Source of the DNA: BS750m-G69 sp964441235
GTDB lineage: Bacteria; Fidelibacterota; UBA2242
Assembly: GCA_964441235.1 (NCBI GenBank)
Contig: CAYTUQ010000016.1
Span: 1 to 64,000, forward strand
Direction: 5' to 3'
DNA: 64,000 nucleotides
Part shown: one piece after another, positions 1 to 8,315 of the stretch
Position numbering within the stretch: position 1 is the stretch's first letter
Layout: the number at the start of each line of letters is the position of its first letter
The notes under the pieces: generated by a model
Told to the model about the DNA's origin: nothing
The model's database searches: none
What the model saw: only the letters and a program-made list of their open reading frames with translations
Position numbers and translations under genes: made by a program

Positions 1-131
1 TTTTTGCAAAACTTATCCTTTATTTTACCCACTCATTTTGAGAAGGAACCGTTTTAATACTTAACGCAGAGGCGCAGAGATCGCAGACTTGTTCGCCGTT
101 TCTCTTTGGCAAGCAGGGATTATTATAAATT

Positions 132-580
132 TTACTGTAACTTGTTGACCACACGATAGATTCCATTACGCAATACTTCAACGTGAAAGTTGATTATCAA
201 ACCCAAATGCTTATCAATCAGTCGTAAATATGTCAATAATTTAGGTTTGTCTATAGGTGATAATTTCTCTTTGGCTTTCAGATCAACAATTACCTTTTCT
301 TCTACTAACAAGTCCAGACGAAGATCTGTGCCGAGTTTGATTCCTTTATAGGGAATCGGAACACTCTGTTGTCTTACAAATCGTAATCCTCTAAGATAAA
401 GCTCATGACAAAGTGCATCTTCATTCACCCCGTGTAATATTTTGTAAATCCAATAACCCACCATTTTCATTTCCTTTGTTATTACACAGGGTAAACTGAT
501 TCCAAAAGCCCTGGACCTAAAATCCTATGTACTTCTATCGCTGCTCCGATTATCTTTTCTGATATTTCATTTTCATGCAT
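132..580 (-). pseudogene. GxxExxY family protein gene, split by a 71-bp inverted-repeat element
   Basis: The gene reads right to left. An ATG at 580 opens 30 codons with the family's N-terminal block (ending GPGLLESVY). An insertion brings an in-frame stop, and after it the frame resumes with EDALCHELYLRGL, RLDLLVEEKVIVDLKA, LLTYL and LGLIINF, ending at 132. GxxExxY proteins are small (about 125 residues), have a nuclease-like fold, are common in accessory regions and have no settled function. The open frame 470-132 alone has an ATG, but its first 18 or so residues are encoded by the inserted DNA, so it is a truncated product. Removing 425-495 restores one continuous protein of normal length. 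The family call is firm from the motifs; loss of function is inferred. Confidence 0.8.
425..495. mobile_element. 71-bp MITE-like insertion in the GxxExxY gene
   Basis: The ends are inverted repeats: TTCACCCCGTGTAATA at the left and, read on the other strand, TTTACCCTGTGTAATA at the right (14 of 16 match). The block interrupts the GxxExxY reading frame exactly between the codons for SVY and EDA. It has no coding capacity. No target duplication is certain. The core GTGTAATA resembles the ends of the elements at 19864 and 47772. Confidence 0.6.
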
Positions 581-682
581 AATTTTATAAATTCCTTTTA
601 AATCCTCCGCGTTCTCTGCGCCTCTGCGTTTATATTTTTTCAAATTTGAAAATCTAAATTTACCTTTTCGAATAGGGTATAA

Positions 683-1780
683 TCAGAAACTGAAATATTT
701 TTCTCTTAAAACTCTTGCCTGTTCCTCGCCTCTTGCCGGGTAATTGAGTAGATCCAGGTAAAGCTGAACGTTGCCAACTATTTTTACTCCTTCAAATACC
801 TGGATTGGATTTAATATACCCTCGTCATAAGGTGTAACAATATGGACATTACCTCCGGAATCCACAGCTTTTAATTTCGCTTCTTCAACAAACTTTTCAA
901 TATCACCGATCAAATAGATATGAACATGAGGAGTATGCACATAAGGAATTATAAAGTTAGCCCCGGCAAAAAGAGTAAAAGCATAAGAGTAGCTTCCCTT
1001 TTCTGCAATATCTGCTAATCTTTTAATAAGTGCTTTATAAATACTCTCCGAAAGATAGAAACTAACTATTTTATTTACTTTGGTAATTTTATAAACAGAA
1101 CACCATTTTTCTAAAAGTCCCGCCGGATTGGTAAGGTAAACACCTTTTTGGGTTTGCTCTATATACAATTCATCAGCCAATTTTTTAATGACATTGTAAG
1201 TTCCGCCAAGACTTATATTGGCTGCTGCTGCGAGTTCATTTAACCGCCATCTTCTTTCCGGATTTTCAAGAATAATTCTTATAAGTCGGGTGGATTTGGG
1301 TGAAAATAAGAATTTTAATTCCTTTCTGTCTCTTTTGGGACTTTCCTGACTTTCTTTAAGAATATAGACATCTTTGAGAAAAATCCCCACGTTGCCAAAA
1401 GTGTCAATATAGTTCACCCCTTCATCACGACAGAGTGCCCTTCCTCCCGGTCCAAAATATGGGGATATAATAAGGGGATTTAAATCCGGATATTTTGACT
1501 TTATTTGTTTTAAATGTGATATGCCACTCTTTAAAAACCTGGGCTCTACCGTTTTCCGCACTTCCGTAATAAAACTTTTCCCGGTAAGCTTATTCTCAAT
1601 TGATCCTTCGGTGTATTTTCCTTCTGAGTTTTTAGTAATTTTCAACTGTAATCTGGTTTCAGAAGCTGTTTTTTTATTGAATTCGGTAAAGGGCTCAGTC
1701 TCAACAAGGATATTCTGCGATAGGTTCAGACTATTCCGCAGAACATTTATAGCTCTATTTAATATATCAACCTTTTCCAA
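683..1780 (-). CDS. Type IV toxin-antitoxin AbiEi-like antitoxin / winged-helix regulator
   Basis: This 365-residue protein resembles stand-alone AbiEi-family proteins. Residues 1-140 form an alpha/beta domain of restriction-nuclease-like appearance (LIISPYFGPGGRALCRDEGVNYIDTFGN). Residues about 155-215 form a winged helix (STRLIRIILENPERRWRLNELAAAANISLGGTYNVIKKL). The remainder resembles the AbiEi C-terminal region (FAGANFIIPY, YLIGDIEKFVEEAKLK). Classical AbiEi represses and neutralises the nucleotidyltransferase toxin AbiEii. No AbiEii-like gene lies next to it, so it may be an orphan regulator or act alone. The start at 1780 gives a natural N-terminus. The neighbouring genes are accessory genes. 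Family assignment is fairly sure; role is not known. Confidence 0.65.
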   Translation of the reverse strand: MEKVDILNRAINVLRNSLNLSQNILVETEPFTEFNKKTASETRLQLKITKNSEGKYTEGSIENKLTGKSFITEVRKTVEPRFLKSGISHLKQIKSKYPDLNPLIISPYFGPGGRALCRDEGVNYIDTFGNVGIFLKDVYILKESQESPKRDRKELKFLFSPKSTRLIRIILENPERRWRLNELAAAANISLGGTYNVIKKLADELYIEQTQKGVYLTNPAGLLEKWCSVYKITKVNKIVSFYLSESIYKALIKRLADIAEKGSYSYAFTLFAGANFIIPYVHTPHVHIYLIGDIEKFVEEAKLKAVDSGGNVHIVTPYDEGILNPIQVFEGVKIVGNVQLYLDLLNYPARGEEQARVLREKYFSF

Positions 1781-2498
1781 ATTTTCACCATTTCATCATT
1801 TTCAGCGTTACGGTGAAAATAATCTATTTAGTGAAAAAATGCAAGTAAAAATGAGTTTGTTAGATAAGCTCCCGGAGGTTTGGGATTTCCATTCCGCAAT
1901 GAAAATTTATATTTTTTCTATGTTTATATTATGTCTAATTGTTTCTTATTCAAGTTATATTCGCCTTGATAAAAATTAACCTCTCGGAGGTCTTGACCTC
2001 TGGGAAGTAGGATAATTTGCTGCTGTTTTTATATCTATATTGAACGCTGATTTAAACGTTGGTTGTCATTCTAAACCAATTCCGGTGATACCAATAGCAC
2101 CATAGGCTATTCATTCTTTTTTCTCAAACGGTTTATACATCATAGCCTCCACTCCGCAGCCCGACAACGCATTTTCTAACTTCCAGAAGGTTTCCCTCGC
2201 CGGTGGCTGGATAAGTAGAAACTTCGGGAGGCTGTATTCAATAGCATCGAAATTTCCGGAAATTTGGATGATTTATAATAAAAATGATAAATATTTCCCT
2301 ATAGACTACTCATCGTACTTGTTTATTTCAAACTTTAATAAGACAATTTAAGATAACCGATATTTGTATTGATTATCACATCAATATTTATTATAATCAA
2401 TAGTTATTTTGAAATTCTTTTTGTTTTTCTGTGTAGATAAATTATATTTGTGTTGCAGGATTTCTATCAAAAGCAAAGAGTGGGATTAATATTTTTGT
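1781..2498. other. Non-coding stretch with a decayed livH fragment
   Basis: No intact gene is visible. An open frame runs through 1800-1979 on the plus strand but continues from the antisense of the AbiEi gene and has no recognisable product. Around 1980-2005 is a short palindrome (GAGGTC..GACCTC). Bases about 2064-2232 carry a livH remnant. The AT-rich 2280-2498 presumably holds the promoter of the TIGR04255 cassette, but I see no clear consensus boxes. Confidence 0.5.
2064..2232 (-). pseudogene. Remnant of a LivH-type ABC permease gene (fragment 1)
   Basis: The minus strand reads GVEAMMYKPFEKKE followed by a stop. This matches the segment of branched-chain amino acid permeases normally read as G(I/V)E..AYRPLR. 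It also aligns with the second remnant at 4498-4823 (GIEAVMYKAFDKKE); the two DNA stretches around 2120-2190 and 4550-4625 are roughly three-quarters identical. It is short, has no start and contains stops. The two fragments lie in the same orientation on either side of the TIGR04255 cassette. Confidence 0.5.
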
Positions 2499-3314
2499 AT
2501 GATTAAAGAAGTTGAAACTGCCTTTTCATCAAGCGTTCTTCCAAGTTATAGGAATCCGCCTGTTAATGAAGTTGTTTGCGGGATGCGATTTGATCCTTCT
2601 GATAAACTCCATGTTACTCATATCGGTCTTCTTTGGAATAAATTTCGTGCTGATTATCCTATTGTACAACATGCTCCACCGATAGCATCAGCTAAAGGAG
2701 GAATCTTAATTGATACAGCTATAGGGATGCCCTTACCGAGAGTATGGTTTATTAATGAGTCAGATGATCAGCTGATACAATTTCAGATTGACAGGTTTTA
2801 TTTTAATTGGCGACGCAGACAAAGCGATTACCCTCGATATAGTCATGTGATCAAGAATTTTGAAAGTGTATTAAATACTATTGAAACTTTTTTTAGTGAA
2901 TTTGATTTAGGCGAGCTTAAGCCAATCGAATATGAACTTAGCTATATTAACCATATTCCAAAGGGACAAGGATGGAATAAGATTGATGACCTTCCAAGAA
3001 TATTTTCGGATTTTTTTTGGAAGCAAACGAAGAAGCATTTTTTACCGAATCCTGTAAAAGTTGCTTGGCAGACAGAGTTTCCTTTGCCGGAACAAAAGGG
3101 GCATCTTATCGTTAATTTAAAACAAGCCACAAGAACGGAGGACAAAGCACACTTACTGGTTCTAGAATTAAAGACGCGAGGAATTAGCGAATCAATGAGT
3201 AGAAAAGCTATTCGTGAATGGTTTGACTTAGCACATGAATGGATAGTCCGAGGCTTTACTGATCTAACAACCCCTAAAATTCAAAAAATTTGGGAGCGAG
3301 AAGAAAATGCCTGA
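2499..3314 (+). CDS. TIGR04255 family protein
   Basis: This 271-residue protein shows the family's N-terminal signature (NPPVNEVVCGMRFDP) followed by LLWNKFRADYPIVQHAPP and LIQFQIDRFYFNWRR. TIGR04255 proteins are scattered, horizontally moving proteins of about 260 residues with no assigned biochemistry. They are soluble, and I see no signal peptide or membrane helix. The gene overlaps the next one by 8 bp, so the two are probably translationally coupled, and a third overlapping gene follows. The cassette lies in a defence-like island flanked by livH remnants. Family call is confident; function unknown. Confidence 0.75.
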   Translation: MIKEVETAFSSSVLPSYRNPPVNEVVCGMRFDPSDKLHVTHIGLLWNKFRADYPIVQHAPPIASAKGGILIDTAIGMPLPRVWFINESDDQLIQFQIDRFYFNWRRRQSDYPRYSHVIKNFESVLNTIETFFSEFDLGELKPIEYELSYINHIPKGQGWNKIDDLPRIFSDFFWKQTKKHFLPNPVKVAWQTEFPLPEQKGHLIVNLKQATRTEDKAHLLVLELKTRGISESMSRKAIREWFDLAHEWIVRGFTDLTTPKIQKIWEREENA

Positions 3315-3987
3315 ATTGGCTTTACAGGAAAAAGCAGCACAAGATGCTACCGCGATATATGGTGTTAAATTTACTTTAGATGATTCCCCAGTCGATTTAT
3401 CAAATATTAGTACTTGGCCCTTAGATCCAAGAGCTCAACCTGCAACTATGTACAAGGCTGGGATATCACCGACCGTAAACCAAGAATATCGAGAGGCTAC
3501 TGTAAATGGTTGGACTGAGAACGAAGATCCATTTACACAAGCGAATTTACTCGATAGCGAAGATAATAAAGTACAACAATTAATTTCCCAAATTAGGATA
3601 TCAACTTTTATCCCAAATAACGCACGTTTGGTAAATAGACTTATAACTTTATTTAATGCCGCAAAAGAAGAGTATCCTGATAGCCCCGGTATTTCGGTGG
3701 ATTCAATTCACAGTTTTTATCATTTTCTTCAGAAACACACCTATTTAAAGTACCCAATTATAACACTGACTCCTGACAACGAAATTTATGCTTCATGGAA
3801 AGGTGTACAGAACCAAGTGTTTAGTGTGCATTTTGTATCAAATGAAAATACTCATTTTGTTATATTTAAACCGAACGAAAATAATCCGGAACGTAAAATT
3901 ATTTCTTACGGAACGGATACAGCTGACACCCTCATGAAAACGGTCGCATTTACCGGTATATGTGATTGGATCTCAGATGAAAGATGA
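3307..3987 (+). CDS. Conserved hypothetical protein, TIGR04255 partner
   Basis: This 226-residue protein starts inside the 3' end of the TIGR04255 gene (8-bp overlap) and ends inside the next gene. It has no signal peptide or transmembrane helix. A loosely ordered N-terminus (DDSPVDLSNISTWPLDPRAQ) precedes a helical part (PNNARLVNRLITLFNAAKEEYPDSPGIS). It ends in a beta-rich domain with alternating hydrophobic strands (YPIITLTPDNEIYASWKG, FSVHFVSNENTHFVIFKPN). I know no named domain for it. The tight overlap argues that it works with both neighbours, for example as one subunit of a complex or one arm of a toxin-antitoxin-like unit; that is inference. Confidence 0.6.
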   Translation: MPELALQEKAAQDATAIYGVKFTLDDSPVDLSNISTWPLDPRAQPATMYKAGISPTVNQEYREATVNGWTENEDPFTQANLLDSEDNKVQQLISQIRISTFIPNNARLVNRLITLFNAAKEEYPDSPGISVDSIHSFYHFLQKHTYLKYPIITLTPDNEIYASWKGVQNQVFSVHFVSNENTHFVIFKPNENNPERKIISYGTDTADTLMKTVAFTGICDWISDER

Positions 3988-4417
3988 TCCGATTCCTGAT
4001 CAAGATCACATTGCACGATATTGTTCATTTCAGAAATTAGCTGGGGGACTACCTCAGCCGACTGCTTTCATGTTAAAACGAGATAGACCGGGTAGTCCGA
4101 CTGAAGAAAGCTTGTCTGTAAATTGGCTGGAATATCTTGAATGTACAGATAGAATAAGTGAAATTGCTGAGATTCGGAGAATTTACCATGAGACATTTGA
4201 TGTAGGCGCACAAGCGAAGATGGCTGTACTGAATGTCGGTGAAGTCCGCGAAAAAGTGAGAACAGAAAGTCCAGATAGACGAATTCTTCAAGTCCTCCAT
4301 GATCCTATTGAACCAAAAGACCCATCTCATAGCGGGATATATAATTTGAGACAGAATGACCGCGTGATCGCAGAACTAATTGCTGAAACAGTCCTTGAGT
4401 CTTACTCCGCTCGTTAA
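3977..4417 (+). CDS. Conserved hypothetical protein, third gene of the TIGR04255 cassette
   Basis: The ATG at 3977 overlaps the previous gene by 11 bp and gives a protein of 146 residues; a GTG at 3962 would add five. Distinct motifs are HIARYCSFQKL, PQPTAFMLKRD, SVNWLEYLE and, near the end, DPSHSGIYNL. A region with many conserved-looking charged and aromatic residues and no membrane segment suggests a small soluble enzyme or binding protein. I do not recognise a named family. Its overlap with the upstream genes and the absence of further genes behind it define a three-gene unit. The gap to the downstream livH remnant is about 80 bp. Confidence 0.6.
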   Translation: MKDDPIPDQDHIARYCSFQKLAGGLPQPTAFMLKRDRPGSPTEESLSVNWLEYLECTDRISEIAEIRRIYHETFDVGAQAKMAVLNVGEVREKVRTESPDRRILQVLHDPIEPKDPSHSGIYNLRQNDRVIAELIAETVLESYSAR

Positions 4418-4497
4418 TTGAAGTACGACATAAATATAAAGTTAGTGATCCTCTTTTTCTCCGAATTCCTTTGTGGCTCAATTCTTAAATTAAAATT

Positions 4498-4823
4498 TTA
4501 TTCTACAGAAAAATAATCCTCATCTACAACATTAACAGCAGCACCATAGGTGATGCGTTCTTTTTTATCAAACGCTTTGTACATTACAGCCTCTATTCCG
4601 CTCCCCAATAGCCCAGCGAATACATTGGATATTGAAGCGATAATAAATATATGAGAGCCCAAAAATTCTATGGAAAAGACAGGTAAAACGCGCAGGATGT
4701 CAAAACTCTCGCTTTGGCGAAGTGGAAAAACTTCACCGTGCAGTAAATAACCGTGAAGCCGATCACGACCAGAGAATAGATACTACCGACCAGAAATCCG
4801 TTCGTTAATAGTTGTAAAAACAT
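4498..4823 (-). pseudogene. LivH-type branched-chain amino acid ABC permease, truncated and frameshifted
   Basis: An ATG at 4823 opens FLQLLTNGFLVGSIYSLVVIGFTVIY, the classic first helix of LivH permeases, followed by KFFHFA. The frame then shifts: the adjoining frame carries HGEVF, so the pair makes the usual FxFAHGE motif. That second frame runs through a helix and GIEAVMYKAFDKKE to a stop at 4498. An intact LivH has about 290 residues; here fewer than 110 survive. The fragment follows the LivJ-like lipoprotein gene on the same strand, 46 bp away, as in a liv operon. The decay implies the binding protein no longer feeds a local permease. Confidence 0.7.
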
Positions 4824-4868
4824 TAATAATATTTAATCATAAGAGAGTTAATGAATATGTAATTAAAA

Positions 4869-6017
4869 TTAATAAATATAATCCTGAAACTTCCCACCTC
4901 TGATGGTTTTTATTTTTATGGGTTTTATTACATCACCATTTTTATCAAATGTTGTTATACCTCCAACACCAGGATAATTCTTTACTGAATAAATATAGTC
5001 TTTTATTTTTTTAGAATCATAACCTACCAACTCTATTGCACTCCATATTATCATCAGGGCATCATATGAGTTAGCTGCGTATAAGTTAGAATGCTCTTTA
5101 TACTTCTCAAAATATTTTTTCTCAAAGTCTTTTTTGCTTGGATCGCTATAATCATAAGTTGGAGCAGTATATATTACTCCATTAGCAGCATTACCGGCAA
5201 TATTAATTACCTCTTCTGATTCTATTCCAATAGTACTTAGCCACAAAATATCGAGTCCATATTCCTTCGATTGCTTCAGGATTCTACCACATTCTTCAGC
5301 ATATCCGATTAAATATATTGAATTGATATTTACTGCGTTTTTTATCTTTAACAAATTGGTCCTATAATCAGTCTCTCCTTGTTCATAATTATTTACTAGC
5401 GTAATATTTCCGCCCATTATATTAAACATATTTAGGAATATATCTTTATAACTCAACCCGAAATCATTGTTGACGTACAATATTCCAGTTATATCTATAT
5501 GCAATTGATTATATGCGACTCTCGCCATTTCCTCAACTTCGAATGTCCCGCTCAAACGATTTCTAAATATATAGTCTCCTGCGTTTGTGATATCTGGACT
5601 ACTCGCTGCAGGAGTAAATAAAATTACCTTCTTTGCTTCAGCAATTGGTGCAATTGCAAGAACCGAACTACTCCCCGTGGTAATAACGACAACTTGGACT
5701 TTATCTATATCAATTAATTTTTTAAAGGATGAAACAGCTGTCGCCGGTTCACTTTTTCCATCTTCAATTAGTAATTCGATTCTTTTCCCAATTCCACTAA
5801 CTCTTTGATCTATTTCCTGAATGGCTAGCTCAAGACCATTTTTTGACCATTGCCCATAAGGAGCTATTGGTCCGGTTAAATCAAGAATCGCTCCTATTTG
5901 TATTCGTTCTGTCTCTTTACTACAGTTAATCAAGAGAAAAAGTGATAAAAAGAGAATGATACTTGTAATCATTTTTTGAAAATGCTTATTATTCATATAC
6001 ACCTCACAATTTATCAT
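4869..6017 (-). CDS. LivJ/LivK-type ABC transporter substrate-binding lipoprotein
   Basis: This is a periplasmic binding protein of the branched-chain amino acid/amide class. An N-terminal hydrophobic stretch ends in the lipobox LINC, so it is probably a lipoprotein. The most likely start is the second Met (MNNKHFQKM), seven codons inside. IQIGAILDLTGPIAPYGQWSKNGLELAI is the class signature, and SSPDITNAGDYIFRN and YDALMIIWSAIEL are also typical. About 360 mature residues is normal. It lies 10 bp after the frameshifted AAA gene in one operon with the radical SAM gene. Because its permease gene is ruined, it may serve as a ligand sensor rather than a transporter part; that is speculation. Confidence 0.8.
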   Translation of the reverse strand: MINCEVYMNNKHFQKMITSIILFLSLFLLINCSKETERIQIGAILDLTGPIAPYGQWSKNGLELAIQEIDQRVSGIGKRIELLIEDGKSEPATAVSSFKKLIDIDKVQVVVITTGSSSVLAIAPIAEAKKVILFTPAASSPDITNAGDYIFRNRLSGTFEVEEMARVAYNQLHIDITGILYVNNDFGLSYKDIFLNMFNIMGGNITLVNNYEQGETDYRTNLLKIKNAVNINSIYLIGYAEECGRILKQSKEYGLDILWLSTIGIESEEVINIAGNAANGVIYTAPTYDYSDPSKKDFEKKYFEKYKEHSNLYAANSYDALMIIWSAIELVGYDSKKIKDYIYSVKNYPGVGGITTFDKNGDVIKPIKIKTIRGGKFQDYIY

Positions 6018-6027
6018 AATCTATTTC

Positions 6028-6438
6028 TTAGGATAGTAATTTCCTTCTTTTAATGCACTCAAAAATTTCTTCAAAGCTTATTTCATGTGTATGTATCCGT
6101 CGTCTTTTACGATCACTAAGCAGATCATTAATAAAACCTTTTACACCTCTATAATTATCAGACCATTTTAATTCGCATAATAGACGAAGTCCTTTCAAGT
6201 CAATATACTTAATGCATCCCTTATCAGGATCTTGAGAAATTTTATCATTTTCAATTTTATAATTATTTTTCCAAATGTAATAGTTAATAAAAATAGCAAT
6301 ATCTTCTTTTCTTTCTCTAAGGGGAGGAATCTCAAAATAATTCTGGCATATTCGATATATTATTGCCTCATTAAACCCAATATCTTTTAATTCACTTAGC
6401 TGTTTGTTACTTGCAAATATTGTTTGAATGTTTAACAA
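6028..6438 (-). CDS. C-terminal part of the atypical NtrC-type AAA+ protein (after a frameshift)
   Basis: The 136 residues are the second half of an NtrC-type AAA+ domain. FASNKQL, IIYRICQNYFEIPPLRERKEDIAIFINYYI is the sensor I to sensor II stretch of sigma-54-activator ATPases, and IPPLRERKEDI is diagnostic. The open frame continues upstream past its first Met through LLRALEEP and IIISGRPQLLNIQ, which joins the N-terminal part after a one-base shift at the T-run 6509-6511. After the ATPase there is only a short basic tail (LLSDRKRRRIHTH) and no Fis-type helix-turn-helix. It would be translated on its own only poorly. Confidence 0.6.
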   Translation of the reverse strand: MLNIQTIFASNKQLSELKDIGFNEAIIYRICQNYFEIPPLRERKEDIAIFINYYIWKNNYKIENDKISQDPDKGCIKYIDLKGLRLLCELKWSDNYRGVKGFINDLLSDRKRRRIHTHEISFEEIFECIKRRKLLS

Positions 6439-6485
6439 CTGTGGTCTACCACTTATAATGATCTGGTATGGTTCTTCTAAAGCTC

Positions 6486-8309
6486 TTAATAATCTGTTTG
6501 CGAGATCCTTTCCATAGTATTAATTTCATCAAAAAAGATAGTCCCCCTCAATGAATGAGTCTTAAATAACTCGCCAGGCTTATCAATGGAACCAAACAAG
6601 GTTTCATCGAAATTGGTTAAATTTAGGGAACCACAATTTAGCATGAAGTAATTAAAAAATCTCTTTTCCTCATAATTTGTTCCTGGGATATCTATTTTAA
6701 GTTTGTTTATCTCATCTCTATTATTTTCGATATGCTTACCTACTAAGAATTCTTCAATATCTCTTTGCGTATCCGAATATTTTTGGCTTCTTGGACTTAA
6801 TAAGTGACAAATTTTTGAAAGGGACTCTTTACCACATCCTGGTTCACTATATAAGAAAATCGTTACTCCAGCTTTCAATGCTTTTTTTCCCTCATCGATA
6901 GCCCAAACACATTCTTTAATATTTTTAATTAACGTCACAATACCACTATTAGCTCCAAGAAATTCATCTACAATTTTGCTAACCTCTTTGTCAGAATATT
7001 TATCCTCATTTTCATTTTGGCGATGATTTTTAAAAAGATCGAAAAAATAATTTCTGTATTCGTTAAGATAGTACCAGATATTTTTATCTACTCTAGTACA
7101 TTGACGAATTATATCCTCATAGTGGAGGGTGTTTAATGAAATCTGAGTATTGTGTTTTATGCTTATTAATTCTTGATTTAGAACACGCAACATAAATATT
7201 TTCAGATAGCATTCAAGATATTCTATCTTTTCCTTTTGCTCTTGGTTATTATTTGGAATGTATCCTATACCGATCGAACCAATTTTAACAATATCATTCA
7301 GTGAAAGATTTTTATTTTGTGGTTCCCAAAAAACTGGCAATATTTTTACCATTAGTCCTTCGAGAGTAATTTCCCTTTTATCAATATAAATCGTATAGTA
7401 GAAGGATAGAAGGAATAATCTAAAGAGCCAATGGTACCAACAACGTATTTGTTTGGATTTTTCTTCATTATGACTATCGATTCTCTGTCCTTTAGAAACT
7501 TTTTCTAATTCGCTTATAAATGATGCATCGTTCCTTTTAATAAGCTTACTAATAAATTCTGTTTTCTCATCTTCAGATAAAATATTGTTTAGATGAAGAA
7601 AATATTTCTTAAAAAGAATTTTAGCTTTATAATTCGTGACATTCTTCAATATTTGTTTTCCTAATTCATCTAAGAAACGAGTTAATTTAATTTTTTTTCT
7701 GGTTTTCCGAATACCAATGAATTCCTCGATTTTATTTAATTTTTCTTCATTTAGTGCTTCGGGTATTTCGCGAATATAGCTAAGAATGTTTACATCATTT
7801 AATATTTCTTTTGTTCTTTTCCATAACCCCATAGGAAAACACAGAACGGCATCGTTTTCTACACCAAAATATATTTTAATTGGTTTATTAAGTTCTTTAA
7901 ACACTAACAAATTTACATCCCTCAGTACGGAGAAAAATACTTGAGAGAAATAATCATCTTCTATTGGTCGAGTTTCTTTTTTTAACAATTCGGTATATAA
8001 TTTACCTTCAACATTAATTATTCGAAACCAATTTCCGAAGGATGGACTTATATAGTGAAAACCAATAATTTTTGTATTAATAGCATTTTGAATTTCATAA
8101 ATAATGCTGTTCTCATTTTGGATAAGCGTATTAAATACTTTTTGAAGTACTTCTTGAAAGTCTTTTTTTCGACCGTTAACAATACAGTTATTTAGTTTAT
8201 CTAGATTTTCGGGAGGCTGATCCATATCAAGATAAGGATAAATACCTTGCAGTGTTTTATTAATCTCATCTGATATTTTTTGTATATCTACACTATAACT
8301 CATTTTCAC
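6486..8309 (-). CDS. Atypical NtrC-type AAA+ protein, N-terminal part (frameshifted)
   Basis: Of the 607 residues, about 430 form a helical, charged N-terminal region that I do not recognise. An AAA+ domain follows: Walker A SEPGCGKES near residue 490, LNCGSLNLTNFDETLFG, and Walker B GTIFFDEIN. The L1 loop, normally GAFTGA in sigma-54 activators, is absent (SIDKPGELFKTH), so sigma-54 contact is unlikely. The frame stops just after DEINTME; restoring one base at 6509-6511 gives MEKDLANRLLRALEEP and fuses it to the 6028-6438 segment, for a protein of about 750 residues. It starts 6 bp after the radical SAM gene. Fold is sure; function is open. Confidence 0.65.
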   Translation of the reverse strand: MKMSYSVDIQKISDEINKTLQGIYPYLDMDQPPENLDKLNNCIVNGRKKDFQEVLQKVFNTLIQNENSIIYEIQNAINTKIIGFHYISPSFGNWFRIINVEGKLYTELLKKETRPIEDDYFSQVFFSVLRDVNLLVFKELNKPIKIYFGVENDAVLCFPMGLWKRTKEILNDVNILSYIREIPEALNEEKLNKIEEFIGIRKTRKKIKLTRFLDELGKQILKNVTNYKAKILFKKYFLHLNNILSEDEKTEFISKLIKRNDASFISELEKVSKGQRIDSHNEEKSKQIRCWYHWLFRLFLLSFYYTIYIDKREITLEGLMVKILPVFWEPQNKNLSLNDIVKIGSIGIGYIPNNNQEQKEKIEYLECYLKIFMLRVLNQELISIKHNTQISLNTLHYEDIIRQCTRVDKNIWYYLNEYRNYFFDLFKNHRQNENEDKYSDKEVSKIVDEFLGANSGIVTLIKNIKECVWAIDEGKKALKAGVTIFLYSEPGCGKESLSKICHLLSPRSQKYSDTQRDIEEFLVGKHIENNRDEINKLKIDIPGTNYEEKRFFNYFMLNCGSLNLTNFDETLFGSIDKPGELFKTHSLRGTIFFDEINTMERISQTDY

Positions 8310-8315
8310 AACTTT

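Noticed and set aside
1521..1979. Plus-strand open frame of 152 codons
   Set aside because: Its first 260 bp are the antisense of the AbiEi-like gene and the rest has no recognisable product or Shine-Dalgarno.
6486..8309. Sigma-54-dependent activator
   Set aside because: GAFTGA loop and Fis-type DNA-binding domain are missing, so the AAA domain is described as atypical.
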